Notes under the pieces: generated by a model
Told to the model about the DNA's origin: nothing
The model's database searches: none
The model's input: the letters and a program-made list of their open reading frames with translations, nothing else
From: Euglena gracilis
Lineage: Eukaryota > Euglenida > Euglenophyceae > Euglenales
Direction of reading: 5' to 3'
Length of the DNA: 64,000 nucleotides
NCBI GenBank assembly: GCA_039621445.1
Contig: CP154957.1
Location: 8,971,071 to 9,035,070 of the forward strand
Shown: piece by piece, positions 33,952 through 47,000 of the stretch
Position numbering within the stretch: position 1 is the first letter of the stretch
Layout: each line of letters opens with the position of its first letter
Translations under genes and position numbers: made by a program

Positions 33952-34520
33952 GGAAACTGTCATGCCCGAGAACCTGTCAGTCCCGCCGGGAAACTGTCAG
34001 GGTCCTTGGTACCGGCCAACCTGTCATGATAGGAAGTTGTCAGGGTTCCCGGTACCCCCCCCTATTTCCAACGACCCCCCCTATGTCCAATGACCACCCC
34101 CCCCGGTCAGAGGACACCTTTTCGGAGGTTTGACCAAATTTTTGGTCCCGGCATGAAGCGCCGGGACGAAAAATTTTGCCCAAAAATTGGCCAAAAATTT
34201 GGCCAAAATGCCATTTTTGACACTTTTTGGACAAAAATTTGTCAAAATTGCCCAAAATTTTCGGCGCAAAGCGCCGGAAGGGAAAATTTGGGCATTTTTG
34301 GGTGGGTAGGGACCCGGGTGCCCACCAACTTTCTTTTGACCCCATGTCCAACGCCCCCCCCCCCCCCCCCCCCCGGTCAGAGGACACCTTTTTGGTCACT
34401 ACCCTATGTCCAACGACCACCCCCCCCCCCCGGTCAGAGGTTACCGGTCATTGGACACATAGGGGGGGGGGTACCAGCCAACCTGTCAGGTGACAGTTTC
34501 CCGGGGGGGGGGGGGGGGGC
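33952..34520. mobile_element. GTCAGGG element, copy 5, interrupted by a nested element
   Basis: The left part (33952-34055) and right part (34471 on) together match one GTCAGGG element. Between them (about 34056-34470) sits a GTCCAACGACC element whose copy at 51740-52155 is nearly identical. GTAC flanks the inner element on both sides. Confidence 0.7.
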
Positions 34521-35010
34521 AGGGTGGGGGCATTCGAGAGTGGGTGGGCCGGTTGGGGCCAGCTGGAGCTGGGCTGGGGTTTGTCGGGGATTCGTCTTTG
34601 GCCCAGTCGAAGGGCAGGGCCGGAAAAAGTTTTCATTGGTGTTTCGGCCTATTTTGGGAGGTGGGGTGGCCAGGGCTGTACGGGAATCCCCGCAACCCCA
34701 GGTGGATGGGGGGGTCGACCCCCCCCCCCCCACCCCCATCCCGGTTGTGGGGGGGAGGTCCGACCATGCTTTTTCATATATCCGGGGGGGGGGGGCGGCC
34801 TCCGGGGGGGGGGGAGGGTTCACACAGGTTTTAAGCGAATTGGTCTCTTGTTTTTTTTTGGATTCAGTTCCGATGCGTTTCAGGTTAGATGGAAATGGAC
34901 GATTTCCAAAGTCCTGCACATTGAATGGAAAAAATTTTCATGATTGATTCAATTGAAATGGGATTTTTGTGATTGATGCAATCTCTGCCCATCTCCTTCC
35001 AGTCGATGTG

Positions 35011-35039
35011 AATCCTGTTTCAGGAGCGTTTGGGCCAAC
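35011..35039 (+). promoter_or_regulatory. Putative trans-splice acceptor and leader of gene 2
   Basis: TGTTTCAG ends at 35023, sixteen bases before the ATG at 35040. As with gene 1, a pyrimidine-AG just upstream of the start fits spliced-leader addition. Inference only. Confidence 0.45.
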
Positions 35040-35065
35040 ATGGACGACCCTGAAGACAATACCAG
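35040..35065 (+). CDS. Gene 2 exon 1: start codon
   Basis: MDDPEDNT plus two bases of an Arg codon; donor GTCCCC. The phase-2 junction restores AGG and continues DDPLASLHS in exon 2. Intron 1 (35066-35436) is unique AT-rich sequence. Confidence 0.75.
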
Positions 35066-38000
35066 GTCCCCTTCTTACTGCTCCAATTGTAAATTTCCCT
35101 TTCCAGAAGTTCTATTTTTTGAGTGCTTCATTTCTTATGAGGGCAATCCATTCAGCGATCAGACTCCAAAATGTTGTGAAAGAAGTTCAAATTGGGTAGT
35201 GGGTTACGGTGTGAATCGCTTGGGTGAACCCCCCCCAGATTTTAGTTGAGGTACACCAACTATCAGGCCCACCCAGGATGAAGTTTAAAGCACGGCCGAC
35301 CCTACATGAAGGGGTGCCTGGCTATTTGATTCATAATCCTTGTTCATTTTATCTCTTCTATCACACCATATCTGTTTGGGACATTGCGGAATTCCAGCAT
35401 CCATGCACAATTTCCCCCTCGCCCCATCGTGTGCAGGGACGATCCCTTGGCCAGTCTGCATTCCCCCTCCTCACCTGGCCCTCGACCCCACACCCAGAAT
35501 TTTGACCGCGCTGCATACTACGGCTCCACCTCCTCTAACCGGTGTGCAGCTCATTTCCAGATTTTTTTGCGAAAAATTAAATGCAGGGTTGAGCAGATGG
35601 ATATCTTGCAGTCCAAGCTTGGAAGGCCAGGGTTCATTCATATTCACATTATTACATAATGAAAACAATATTGGATTTAATTAGAATAGATTCCATCAGT
35701 TTAGATTCAATTACATTGTATCATATTGTTTTATATTGTACTGTACTGTATTGTCTTGTGTGGTATTGTACTGTATTGTACTGTATTACATTATATTGTA
35801 TTGTATTGTATTGTATCATATTATATTATACCGGGATTACCTCAGTTTCGTGCCATGAAAAATCACGAAAAATCACGAATGAGCACGAAAATTGACCATC
35901 CCTGGAAATCACGAAAAATCACGAAAACCACGAAAAATCACGAATGTAATTTTTCGCATCTTAGGAAATTTTTTTTGCTGTGTCACATGAAGATTGAAAT
36001 TTTTGCTGATCTTATTTCTTTATTTATATGGCATCTTCTGACAATGATGGTTTTGAGCAAAGTAAGGGTTGTTCAGACACCTGGACCTCAGAGGTGTTTG
36101 TCCAGTTTTGATCATTTCTCCCCTTGTATTTATCAACAAAACTCAGCCAAAGAGACAGAAAGCTTTGGGTTTGAAGTTCATGTTTGGATGGGGCAAGCGA
36201 GCAAGAAAGAATCCCGACGATTTTGTGGCTGGAGTTTTGCAGGCTGGCATACCAATTATTTGGGTCGGGTTTTTAGTCTATCTGCGGTCGTTTAGTCTAT
36301 CAGCAAGCAAGCAGCAGCAAGCAGTGTATTACCTGACTGGTTACAGGGGGGGGGGGAATGCAACTTGCATAATTTGCATTTTTTTGCATAATCGGGTTTT
36401 TCCGAAATTTGCATTTTTTTGCATTTTTTTGCATTTTTTTGCATAAAATATTTTGACCCGGAAAAATTTTTTTGTAGTTGGTCGCCATATGTTTGCATTT
36501 TTTTGCATTTTCTTTGCATTTTTTTGCATTTTTTTTTTGCATTTTTTGCATAAAATATTTTGTCCTGGAAAACTTTTTTGCAGTTGGTCGCCAATGTCAT
36601 GTATTGTCTGTGGTCCCTCTGCAGTTGCCTGGGGTTTTTGGGGTCTCAGTGCTTGCTGTTGTCTTCCAGGAGGAGGTATTGCAAAAACTGGCTCCTACAA
36701 CACCCCATTTACCCCCCACCCCCCCCCCACCCCCCCACTCCCCCCCACACCCCCCCCCACACCCCCCACACCCCCCCACACACCCCCCCCCACCCCCCCA
36801 ACACCCCCCACCCCCCCCACCCCCCCACACCCCCCCCACACTTGACCAGTGTGGGTTCGGCACCGGGTGCATTTTGGACCCATTTTGGGACCTATGTTGG
36901 CAAATTGGAGGTCCAGACCAATTTTTTTCCTCACCGTCCAAATTGCACAAATTTCTCAAAGGTTTGAAGGTCCGGAGGTTTTGAAGCAAAAAAACATGAG
37001 AAGTTGAATTTTTCATCAAAATGTATGTTTTTCCGTGAAAAAATTGCGAGCCCAGATAGAATTATCCAAGGCCAACACACCGAGGAGGGGGTCCGGTCGG
37101 GGGTGGGGGAGGGGGGGGCAGAAGACAAAAAAAATAAAAACACTAAAAAAACAACCCCCCCCCCAAAAACAACCAAAAAAAAAGAAAAAAAAAAAAAAAA
37201 AAAAAAAACACAAAAAAAACAACAAAAAAAAGACAAAGACCACGAACAAAAAAACCCCAAACCCAGCCACACACACAACAACAACAATAATACAACCAAC
37301 CCACCCACCCGACACACCACACAACAACCCCCACCCACCCCCCACACCCACCCCACACACCCCCCACACCCCCCCCACACCCCCCCACACTTGTCCAGTG
37401 TAGGAGCCAGTTTTTGCAATATATGTCCAGGAGGTCTTCTTTGTGAATCATTGACAGGTATACACCGGCATTGTCACATGCCTATGGATTATAGGCAGCA
37501 ACTCTGTTACATTCCAGCCTTTTCTCAGGGTTTTCTCAGGGTTTTCTTTGCAAGTTGCATTTTTTTGCATTTTTTTGCATTTTTTTGCATTTTTTTGACT
37601 TGCATAATTTGAAGGGCCAAGTTGCATTTCCCCCCCCCCTGCTGGTTACTGTGCGAAATATCGTGGTTGACATCCACAATTGCCCTGGGCCGAACGATTC
37701 AATTAATCGGCGATGACGAACAATCAGTTGATTAATTGCTTAATTGAAACAACTTTACCTTCGGCACCAGTCAAATTTCCTTCCGGCGCCTCTGTCAGTC
37801 ACTCCCTGGGGGGGGGGGGGGGCTGGGGGTCTGAAATAGAAGCCTGATTGGGACTTGTGTACACGAAGAAGAATCGCCAGAAAGCTGGCAAGGCTCTGCA
37901 GCAAGCCGTGGTTCGTAATGTTCTACAATGGAGATGTGGAGCGTCGCTTTGCATTGCAGTAAGCTTCGTACTTCTCACCTTGAGCGTTGCATTGCAGCTC

Positions 38001-41000
38001 TGGTTTCCCCATTTCTCAGGCACCATTTTGGGTTTGATCACGATTGCAAGTCAGTTCATTTTAGTAGGTTGAACAACCCAGAAAATTTTCTACATCTTTT
38101 ACAGCAGAGGCCTCCGAACCGGGCAATTTTTTCGTGCCACGGAAAATCACGGAAAATCACGAAAATCACGAATGGCGAAATGGGTCTTCAATACAAAACT
38201 GAGGGAATCCCTGATATTATATTACCTCCCCCCCCCCCTTGTCCAACGACCGGGTTTGTCCAACGACCATCCCCCCCCCCCGGTCAGAGATGATCTTTTC
38301 GTATACGATCTTGATATACGATACGCGCTGGAAATCCCCCCCCTTGTCTAACGATCACCCCCCCTTTTCAGAGACGAACATTGGCGGTTGTTGGACAAGG
38401 GGGGGGTATATTATATTACATTATATTGTTGTCATGTTATGTTACGTTATGCTATGTTACCCCCCTATGTCCAACGACCCCCCTATGTCCAACGACCCCC
38501 CCCGTCAGAGGACACCTTTTCGGAGGTTTGATGTTTTTTGCAGGTGTGTGAAAACCGGAGGTTTGCCAGCCCTGAAAGGCTTTTCTTCCGCCCTTGTCCT
38601 CTACCCCGCAGCCCATCGCCCATTAAAATGTTCCCTCTGGGGAGTTTTGTGCATTATGAGTGCTCCAATGGGGAGATAGTGCTTGCGGTTGTTGAAGGAG
38701 CTTCACCACACTCCCAACATTCCACCATGATATTTTCGGGTGTTTGCTAGGTTGTATGATGGAATGAAGATGGTTGATGGAATGCAGGGATTGTCGACTG
38801 GTATCTTTGTTTTTTTGTGAAATCCCGCGGCGTGAAGATACATTTTGGGTGCTATTTTAGGAAATATTTGTTGACAGGGCTGGAAATGGGGGCGCGAAGT
38901 GCCGGAAGGAAAATTTTGACCTATTTGGGGGGGTTTCGGCAAACTTTTTTTTTTCCCGACCCCTTGTCCAACGACCCCCCCCCCCCGGTCAGAGGACACC
39001 TTTTTGGTCACTACCCTATGTTCAACGACCGCCCCCCCCCCGGTCAGAGGACAGAGGTTACCGGTCGTTGGACATAGGGGGGGGGAGGGTATGTTGTATT
39101 GAATCACATTGCATTGCATTGCATTATATTGCATACTTGATGGCATCTGCCTGCCTGCCTGTATGTTTTCCAATCTGCAATGCCCGTCCTCCACCCAGCG
39201 AATTATGTGAATTATGTTATGTTATGTTCTGTTATATTGTATTCAGGGGGAGGACAAACATGCTGTTTTGCGGGTTTTTTTGTTTTTCGATTTTGGCAAA
39301 AATTGTGTCTTTTTTGTCTTTTTTTTTCCGGCGTTATTTTGGATTTTTGCTGGAAAAATATTACAGCTTTTTCATAATTAAAGCTTTCTCATTTTGCCCC
39401 CAAATTTCCCTCTGTACAAAATTTTGTCTATTTTTTTTTGTCATTTTTGCTTTCTTTTTGGTCAACAAAATGCTTGTTTTTATGCAAAATGATAAATTTT
39501 CCCTGGCGGAGCCAAAGATTTTTTGAAGTCCTTTCCAACAGAAATTGTATATCCTGGGGAAGCTCCTGAAGGATTTTGTATGCAATTTGTGTTTCTCTGT
39601 GCTTTTTTTTGCGAGACCGTGAGGAATAGTGCCCCCCCCCCCGGGTCACCAACTGCCCCCCTCCCCACCATACCACCGCTATACCAACCACCCCTGTGTA
39701 CCGACCACCCCCGGGTCGGGGGTTGTAGGTAGCTTTGGGTTGTTTTTGGCACTTAGTCGAGCGACCACGCCCTGGTTGGGGGTTGTACCTCGTCCGCCCC
39801 TTGTCGTTGACACAGCATGTCGTTCACACACCCCCGTGTCAATGGCACTTTTCTGGAAACCACTTTTCTGGCAGATATATTTTTTTGTTTTTGGACGTGC
39901 AAAAATGGGCAAAAAAAATCAGCTAAAATGAGCCGGATTTTGGGCTGGCGCAGATTTATGCCTGTAAGTTCAACAGTAGAGCCCCCAAAATAAGAGGAAT
40001 TGAAACATTCGGCGCGAAGCGCCAGATTTTTTTTTTTGCAGTCAAACTTTTCCGCTTTGTTTAATGCAGACCCCTCCCCCGCGGAGTTTTGGGGATCTCC
40101 AGCCAGTTTCTTTCTCCGGGAATTCTGCGAGGTCAGACAATATCCCCGGTGCTTGCCCATGTTTTCTTGTGCTTCGACAGGGGGTGGGAGGCAGTGCATG
40201 GTGAACCAAACCAATTTAAGCCTGGTTGGGGTCAGGCCGTATTTTAGTCGGGTGCTGACCCCACCCCGGGGGGGGGGGGGGTGCCTGCCTGGGCAGGCAC
40301 TCCAAGGCACTCCCGATCCGACCCCCCCCCCCCGGGGGGGGGGGTAGGGCACACGGCCAAAAGTGCCCTAGCACAGACCCGCGCGCCGAAGGCGCCGGGG
40401 AGCCAAAAATGGCCTATTTTCAAAGTAATGTGCCTGGGCACAGGCCAAAATCCGACCCCCCCCCCCCGGGGGGGGTAGTGCCTGCCCAGGCAGGCACCAC
40501 AAGGCACTCCGGACCCCCCCCCCTCCCCGGGGTTGGTAAAAAATACCCTGGTTGGGGTTCTGATATTTGAGACCGACCAACCTGATACCACAGGAATTTG
40601 TTAAGGGCCTGTCAGTTGGCATTCCCTCAGGGGAGGGTGGGCCAGGTTGGCAAGGCATTCCTCTGTTGTGTTTTCATTGAGTGTCTGTCCCCGCATTTTC
40701 ACACATCCCCTCCCATCTCCGTGCTCTCCCCTTTTCAGGGTCGAGACCCGAGCCCAACAATTCCTACACTCCTTTCAGGGGCAGCTGATGACTCGATACC
40801 TCTACGTGGTTAATTTTGCCTTTGCGGTGTGTGATCAACAGGGTTTTTCTTTTTAAGCCGGGGGACCCCACCCCCAGGAGGTGGTTCAGCCAGCCAGCAG
40901 CTTTTTTCCAGCCGCAGCTCCCAGCCAGGCTGAGGACCCCCCCCCCTCCCTCGGGGTCCGCTGAAGAAGTCGGGGCCAACCCGGCAAAGCCAGGCTGGAC

Positions 41001-44000
41001 TAAAAAAACAGGTGTCAAAAATGGCCAAAAATGCATTTTCATAGTTTTTTGGGTGGGGGGTGGGGGGGGGGGGGGGGGGAGGGGGGGGGGGGGGTGGTGG
41101 GGGGTGGGGTTTTTTTGGGGTGGGGGTGGTGGGGGGGGGGGGGGGGTTGGGGGTTGGGGGGGGTTTTTTTTGGGGGGGGGGGGGGGGAGGGGTTCACGTC
41201 CAAATTTTGGCTGGACCCAGATGGATTTGGGCTTTTGGGGGCATTTTTTCGGGCACCTGACGAGTCCAGCCCCCTACAGAAGGAGACAGGTCTGTATAAG
41301 GAAAGTTCAGTGAGTACGGGATCAAAGGACAGTTTTCGGGTGGGTCCGGATTGTCAGAAAAGGTGGATATTGAACCCCACTTAGGCGGCCAAATTCACAA
41401 TTAAGGTTTTTCGTGTTCATTTGCGCATTTATGTGTTCAGTTGATAATGAACACAAAACACAAAACACAAAAAACAATTATTTCGGCTGTGTAAGGCCGG
41501 GGGATTTGAAGATTTGAAGACACGGTGACAAGAGGACACAAAAAATGAGCAGAGTCTTGTTTTTTTTGTAATCCCAGTGATTTTGGCGAAAAATGGCGTT
41601 TTTTTTTGAGGGTCCAAAAATGGGCACCACACCTCGAAACCCCCGGGACCTTCCTCCGGGAGTGACAAAAACACAAAACATGCGGCAAAGGACCGGGACC
41701 TTTACGGCTCTTCTTGCTCTTTTCGGCTGTTTTCACGGGTGCACCCAGGGCTCAGGGCTGTACAGGAATCCCCGCAACGCCATGGGTGGTGGGTGGGGGG
41801 AACCCCCCCACCTCCATCCTGGTAGTGGGGTGGGGGGGGGGTCCGACCCCATACTTCCCGTATTTCCGGGGGCGCCGATTTTTAGCTCCAAATTTCCTTC
41901 GGCGCCGAAGGAATTTTCTTTGAGCGGGTGCCATGGTGGGTGGGGGGGGGTCAACCACCTCCCGGGTGGGGGTCCCCCCCCCCACCTCCTGGGTGGGCGG
42001 CTTTCCCATGCAGCCCTTCTAAGCCCCAGATGCAAAAATGGTTTTTGAACCCCAGATACAAAGGTTGGAGAAAGTAAATTTTTTTCATATATTTACGATC
42101 AGAAGCCCGAAGAATATTTCCCTAATTCCTCTCAACACAATTATTTCCCCAATTCCTCTCAACACCAGAAATTGTGTTTTGTTCATAATTTGCGAAAAAA
42201 ATTGCAGCCCCTGACAACATTTGTTGTGGAAACAGTGATTTGGACATAAGGTTTGGGACTGGGGGTTGATTTTCCACCAAAGCTTGATGGGGTAACGAAC
42301 TGTTTGCCTATTGTCGATCTCAATGCCTTGTGATCGGAGATGGCTGTGGCTCTTCAGTTGCAGGTTCCTGCTTTGGGAGATACGTTTCTCTCCCTTTCCA
42401 AACCTTGGCTTCCTCGCAGGTAACGTCTCTGGCGATCATTGTGGTCGGGGACAAGGCCTTTCTGCCCTTGTGCTTGGATTGCTGAGACAGAATTGTCTTG
42501 CTGCTGCCATACCCCCCTGGGTCGGCAGACACCAGGCCCAAAACCAACCCCCTGGGGGGTGTCGCACAAGGCACCCCCCCCTCCCCCCCCAGGGTCGGTG
42601 AAAAGAAACCTGGAGGGATTCTGTCCCCAGCAACAAAATGTACAGCCTGGGTCTGACTCGGCAAGTACCCCAATCCGACCCCCCACAGTGGGCAGGCGTG
42701 TGACCCAATTGGTTTTTGGGCCGGAGTTGGGACCGCCCAACAATTGAACGTCCATCCATAAACGGACCTTTGGGAGACCTCTGAATGATATCGAAGGGTC
42801 CAATTAAAGAGGATGACTCCAACAGAAATAGTGCATATGGGGGGGAGTGAAAAAAATCACCCTTCCACAGAACATCTGCCGGCCCATTGACCATCCCGGG
42901 GAAAAGAAACTCCAGACAGGCTTCCTGTTTGCGAATTTGATGGGGGAATCAGACAAGGAAGCGTTCCAGCAGTTGGGGTCCATTTCTTTGGGGGGCTCAG
43001 TGGCGCTCTCCCGGCAAAGGGTCTTGCCGGGGATCCGGCTCGGGCAGGCCCACCAGCAGCGGCTCATCGGGGCGGTTAGCGACGGCTTCGCGCTGGGGAT
43101 CAGGGTTGGGTCAGCGAGGGGCTCACCGCGGAGACGAATGGGTTGGCTTCTGTACCCCCCAGTGGCCACCACGTTGACCTGTCCGGTTCCAAACGGCGGA
43201 GGGTTTTTCGCTAAAAAAAACAACTAGAAAAATTACTGGAAATGAAATTTTTTTTCAATTTGTTAATTTTAATTTTCATTTTTCATTGTATCTAATTTTG
43301 TTTTTTTCATTCCCGTGTCAAAATGAAAAATTTTTTTACATTGTTAATTTGTGTCGTTGTGTCTAATTCTTTTTTTTCATTCCCGTGTCAAAATGGCCAG
43401 TTTTTGTATTTTCTATCAGCCATTTTCTTAGGAGAGCCTTGTGGCAGGTGACACACTGAGTCGGCTGTCTCGAGTAGGAGTGCCTACCCCTCAGGTAGCC
43501 CTCCGGAGGGGGGGGAGGGGGGCCGGCTGGGCCTCAAATTTCTGCCAGATCAGGGATGGATTCACATCATGTTTATTTCTGACCTGTGGCGGACAATTTA
43601 CGTTGCAGAATTTTTTCACCCACCCAGATTTTTTAGCCAGTCAATCATTTCCCATCCCCCCAGCCCGCCAAAAGCAGAGAAAAAAGTGCCACGAGCTCGG
43701 CATGCGCCTTGTTGCGGAGGTGCCAGAGGTGCTGGGTTTTTTGTCAAATTTTGTCAAATGTCTGCTGACAACCACACACGCTCTCGGGCATTCCGAGACC
43801 TCCCCCCCAACCCAGAGGTTGGTTAAATCCAGGGTTGTCTTCGGGATATTTTGCTGGAGCCGACCCCGCCAGCCATTTTAAAGCTGGACCCCCGGCAGGG
43901 GGGATGGGTGGGTGGGAGCTGAAGTGTTTCGGAACCCCAAAATTGTCCCCCAACAGTGGGTCCCCTGTAGGGGCACCCCGGGACCCCCTGGACCCTGAAC

Positions 44001-47000
44001 CCTGGACGTATCCCTGGACTCTGCATCTTGGGGGGGGGGGGGCAGGCTTCAGTCAGCCAGTGCATTTTTCCCAGGCAGCCGCCCCCAGCCGGGTAACGGA
44101 TCCACCCCGCACCCCTTCCTCCCGGGCGGCATCGGAAAATAAAATGGGGCCAGACCGGCAACGCTGGGCTAGACCGAAAAATTCTTCACCGCAAAGCGCC
44201 GCTGGGCACCCCCCCCCCCAAACCCCCACCCCAGGTCGGTGAGCGGGTCCAGCCAGCATCTTTTTTTTGTCAAGCCAGCACGTTTATCCAGCCGGCCCAC
44301 TGGACCCCCCCCCCCCCGAGTACATTCTTTCCCCCTTGTCCTTGACACCCCTTGTCTACGACACACACACACACACACACACACACACATCCTTGTCAAC
44401 CGCACATTTCCCGTAAAATCCCCCCCTAATAGAAGCTCGGGTGCGCTTGTCACGGACCGCGGCCTCAGGCGGGTGGGGGTGCGCTTTTATTTGGACCCTA
44501 CCCGCATGATTTTCGCTGATTTCATTCAAAAATCACATCAAAATCTTAGGCGGCCTAATTCGCACTTAAGCTTTTTTCGTTTGATTTGCGCACTTGCGCA
44601 AATTTACGATTTTTTTGATTCTGCTTTATTTCGGCTGTGAAGGTCAGGGGGGTTTGAAAACACGTGAACAAGAGAGTGCAAAAAACGAGGAAAATTCTAA
44701 TTTTGGCTGGGAGACCCCCGGGACTTAGGCAAAAAATGGTGTTTTTGGGGGGTGTCGGGAAGGACTTTGTGGGCCCAAACCCCCGGGACCCTGCCGGCCG
44801 AAACTGAAAAAAACGCAAAAAAGCACCATAGGAACGGGACCTTTACTGCCCCTGTTGCTTCTTGTGGCTGTGTCCCCGGGTGTGCCCGAGCTGCCGGCGG
44901 TGTGCGTCCTGGGTGTTTGCCGGACTGTGTTGCTTGCGGCACGTTGGTGTGGTGTTTCGGGGCTGTTTGCTAAAGCGCGGGGAGGAAGGTGCCAGGGGGT
45001 GTGAGTGTGGTGTGACCAAGCTGGAAGGAGGGACGATGGGGAAGGAAAGTGAGTACCGGGTGTTTGAGAAGAAATGCGTAGAGGGGGAAGAAACGGGGTC
45101 CGCAGGGACTGAAGGGACTGAAGGGGATGGGTGTCTCCCACCCGGCTTATGCCTGGGATGCACACAACCAGTGGTGTGGCAATGAACCCAGCGGAAGAAG
45201 CCCAACACTGGAAGGACAAAATTGCGTTTGATGCGCGCAAATGCGCGCACCAACATGTTTATGTTGATTTGCGCATTTGCGCAAATGCGCACAATTATGT
45301 CCTTCTGGGGATTGGGCTTTGACACCCTGAATTGACGCTGTTGATAAACGGTGTGACAAAGGAGCTGTGAGTGGGCAGTTCAAGGCCCGTCCAGTTGGTG
45401 GGTTTATCTCACTGTTTGTCAACGGGCGCAAGCTGATGGGCGCAAATGCGCGCATCAAACACAAAACATGTTAATGTGCGCATTTGCGCAAATGCGCGCA
45501 TCAAACGTGTTTTGTGTTTGATGCGCGCATTTGCGCCCATAAACACAAAGAAGAACGGTGTGACGAAAACACAGCCGTCAAACGCCGACAGCGGAAGTGG
45601 TTTATTTGCGCATTTACGCGCATCACGTTGTTTGTGGGCGCAAATGCGCAAATAAAACAGATGTAAATTGTTCAGTTTACATCTGTTTTATTTGCGCATT
45701 TGCGCCCATAAAACAACGTGATGCGCGCAAATGCGCAAATAAACCACCAATGGAGGAGTAATAAGTGACTTCATTCGGCCCCCCTACAGCCACCCTTAGT
45801 GGCTTCTGAGTGGGTTCAACCCAAATGACCACACCGTCCCCTCCGGCATATAGTGTTATTGTGCCGTTTTTGGACCATTGACAGGTCCCACAAAAGATGG
45901 AGACATAGCATCTTTTGAAGGTGGGTGCACAGCCGCCCGGTAACGGTGCACGTCCACCGGCCCCAATTTTTGGGTCCCAAGGGCCCTGCAGCTGGCTTGT
46001 GGCTTCGGCTCCGCTGCTGCAGCCCCATCAGCTGCTGATGCTTCAGCACCCAGCAGGCCGGCATCGACCTCCCCGGTGCAACGACACCCACCACGGCGAC
46101 CGCGTTACACCCCGCAACCGGGGTGTAAGACTGGGGGACGACGTGGTGCCAGTGCATGGCAACCAACAGCTGGAGAGAGGTGGCCCTCAAACACCCGTTA
46201 ATTTGGGTACAAGGAAGTGTTGAACCTTTACCCCTGCATTGGGTGCATCAAAGCGGTGGGACCCACTCCCCCCAAATTATGCACAAAAACTGGTGTTTTT
46301 TACATTTTTCAAGGGAAAAATGGCAAAGAAAACCGTAAAACGGACTACGGCCGGACACATCCCGGGTGTTTCAGGTGCCAAATTTTGTCTTCCTGCAACG
46401 CAGTCCTGTTGCACAAAAAGTGTCCAACAGTCACCGGTCGTTTGCACGTCATCAATTCATTACGTTTGACTGCCAAACACATGACGTCAAAACAACAGGC
46501 CGTTCGGGCCGGGGAACAGCAGTGCAAATGCACACACGTAAAACAGGCAAATTTTGGCCGGTCACATGCCGTGTTCCAGTGAACACTCCACACTGCCTCT
46601 CACCACCAATTTCATCGCCACGTAACCTTGGAGCAAATCAACGGTTGGCGTGAGGAATTGTGTTCGCCAGCCGTCACGGAGCAGCAGATGGTATCCCACA
46701 ACTGATGTGTTTTGATGCGCGCATTTGCGCAAATCAACAAACTTTGTTTATGTGCTCTAAGGGCCCTACAAACACATCATTTTGAATCGGTTTATTAACA
46801 TGTTGGTGAGCGCATTTGCGCAAATGCGCGCATCAACAAAATTGTGTTTATTTGCGCAATTGCGCGCACCAACACGTCCACCACGTTTTTAAACCTCGTA
46901 GGGTCATGGTCCTCATTCGTGTCTTTTAACATGGAAGGTAAACGTACGTGTTTGGTGGGCGCAAATGCGCGCACCAACGCATTTGTTGCTGCGCGCATTT

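Larger units (their letters stand above)
29602..35039. other. Intergenic region between the two genes
   Basis: No convincing gene. It holds the 3' flank of gene 1, CGCATATTTT-type AT repeats (about 30310-31285), the large inverted-repeat element with a tandem array (31573-32823), an orphan open frame at 33096-33402, and a GTCAGGG element interrupted by another element (33952-34520). Confidence 0.6.

Noticed and set aside
36560-37419. Proline-rich and glycine-rich open frames
   Set aside because: They translate a C-rich/A-rich low-complexity core of a mobile element; no unique protein sequence.
41031-41384. Glycine-rich open frames
   Set aside because: Poly-G tract read in three frames.
42804-43223. 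140-codon open frame on the - strand
   Set aside because: No recognisable domain. The same patch is open on the + strand, where a small in-frame exon is possible.
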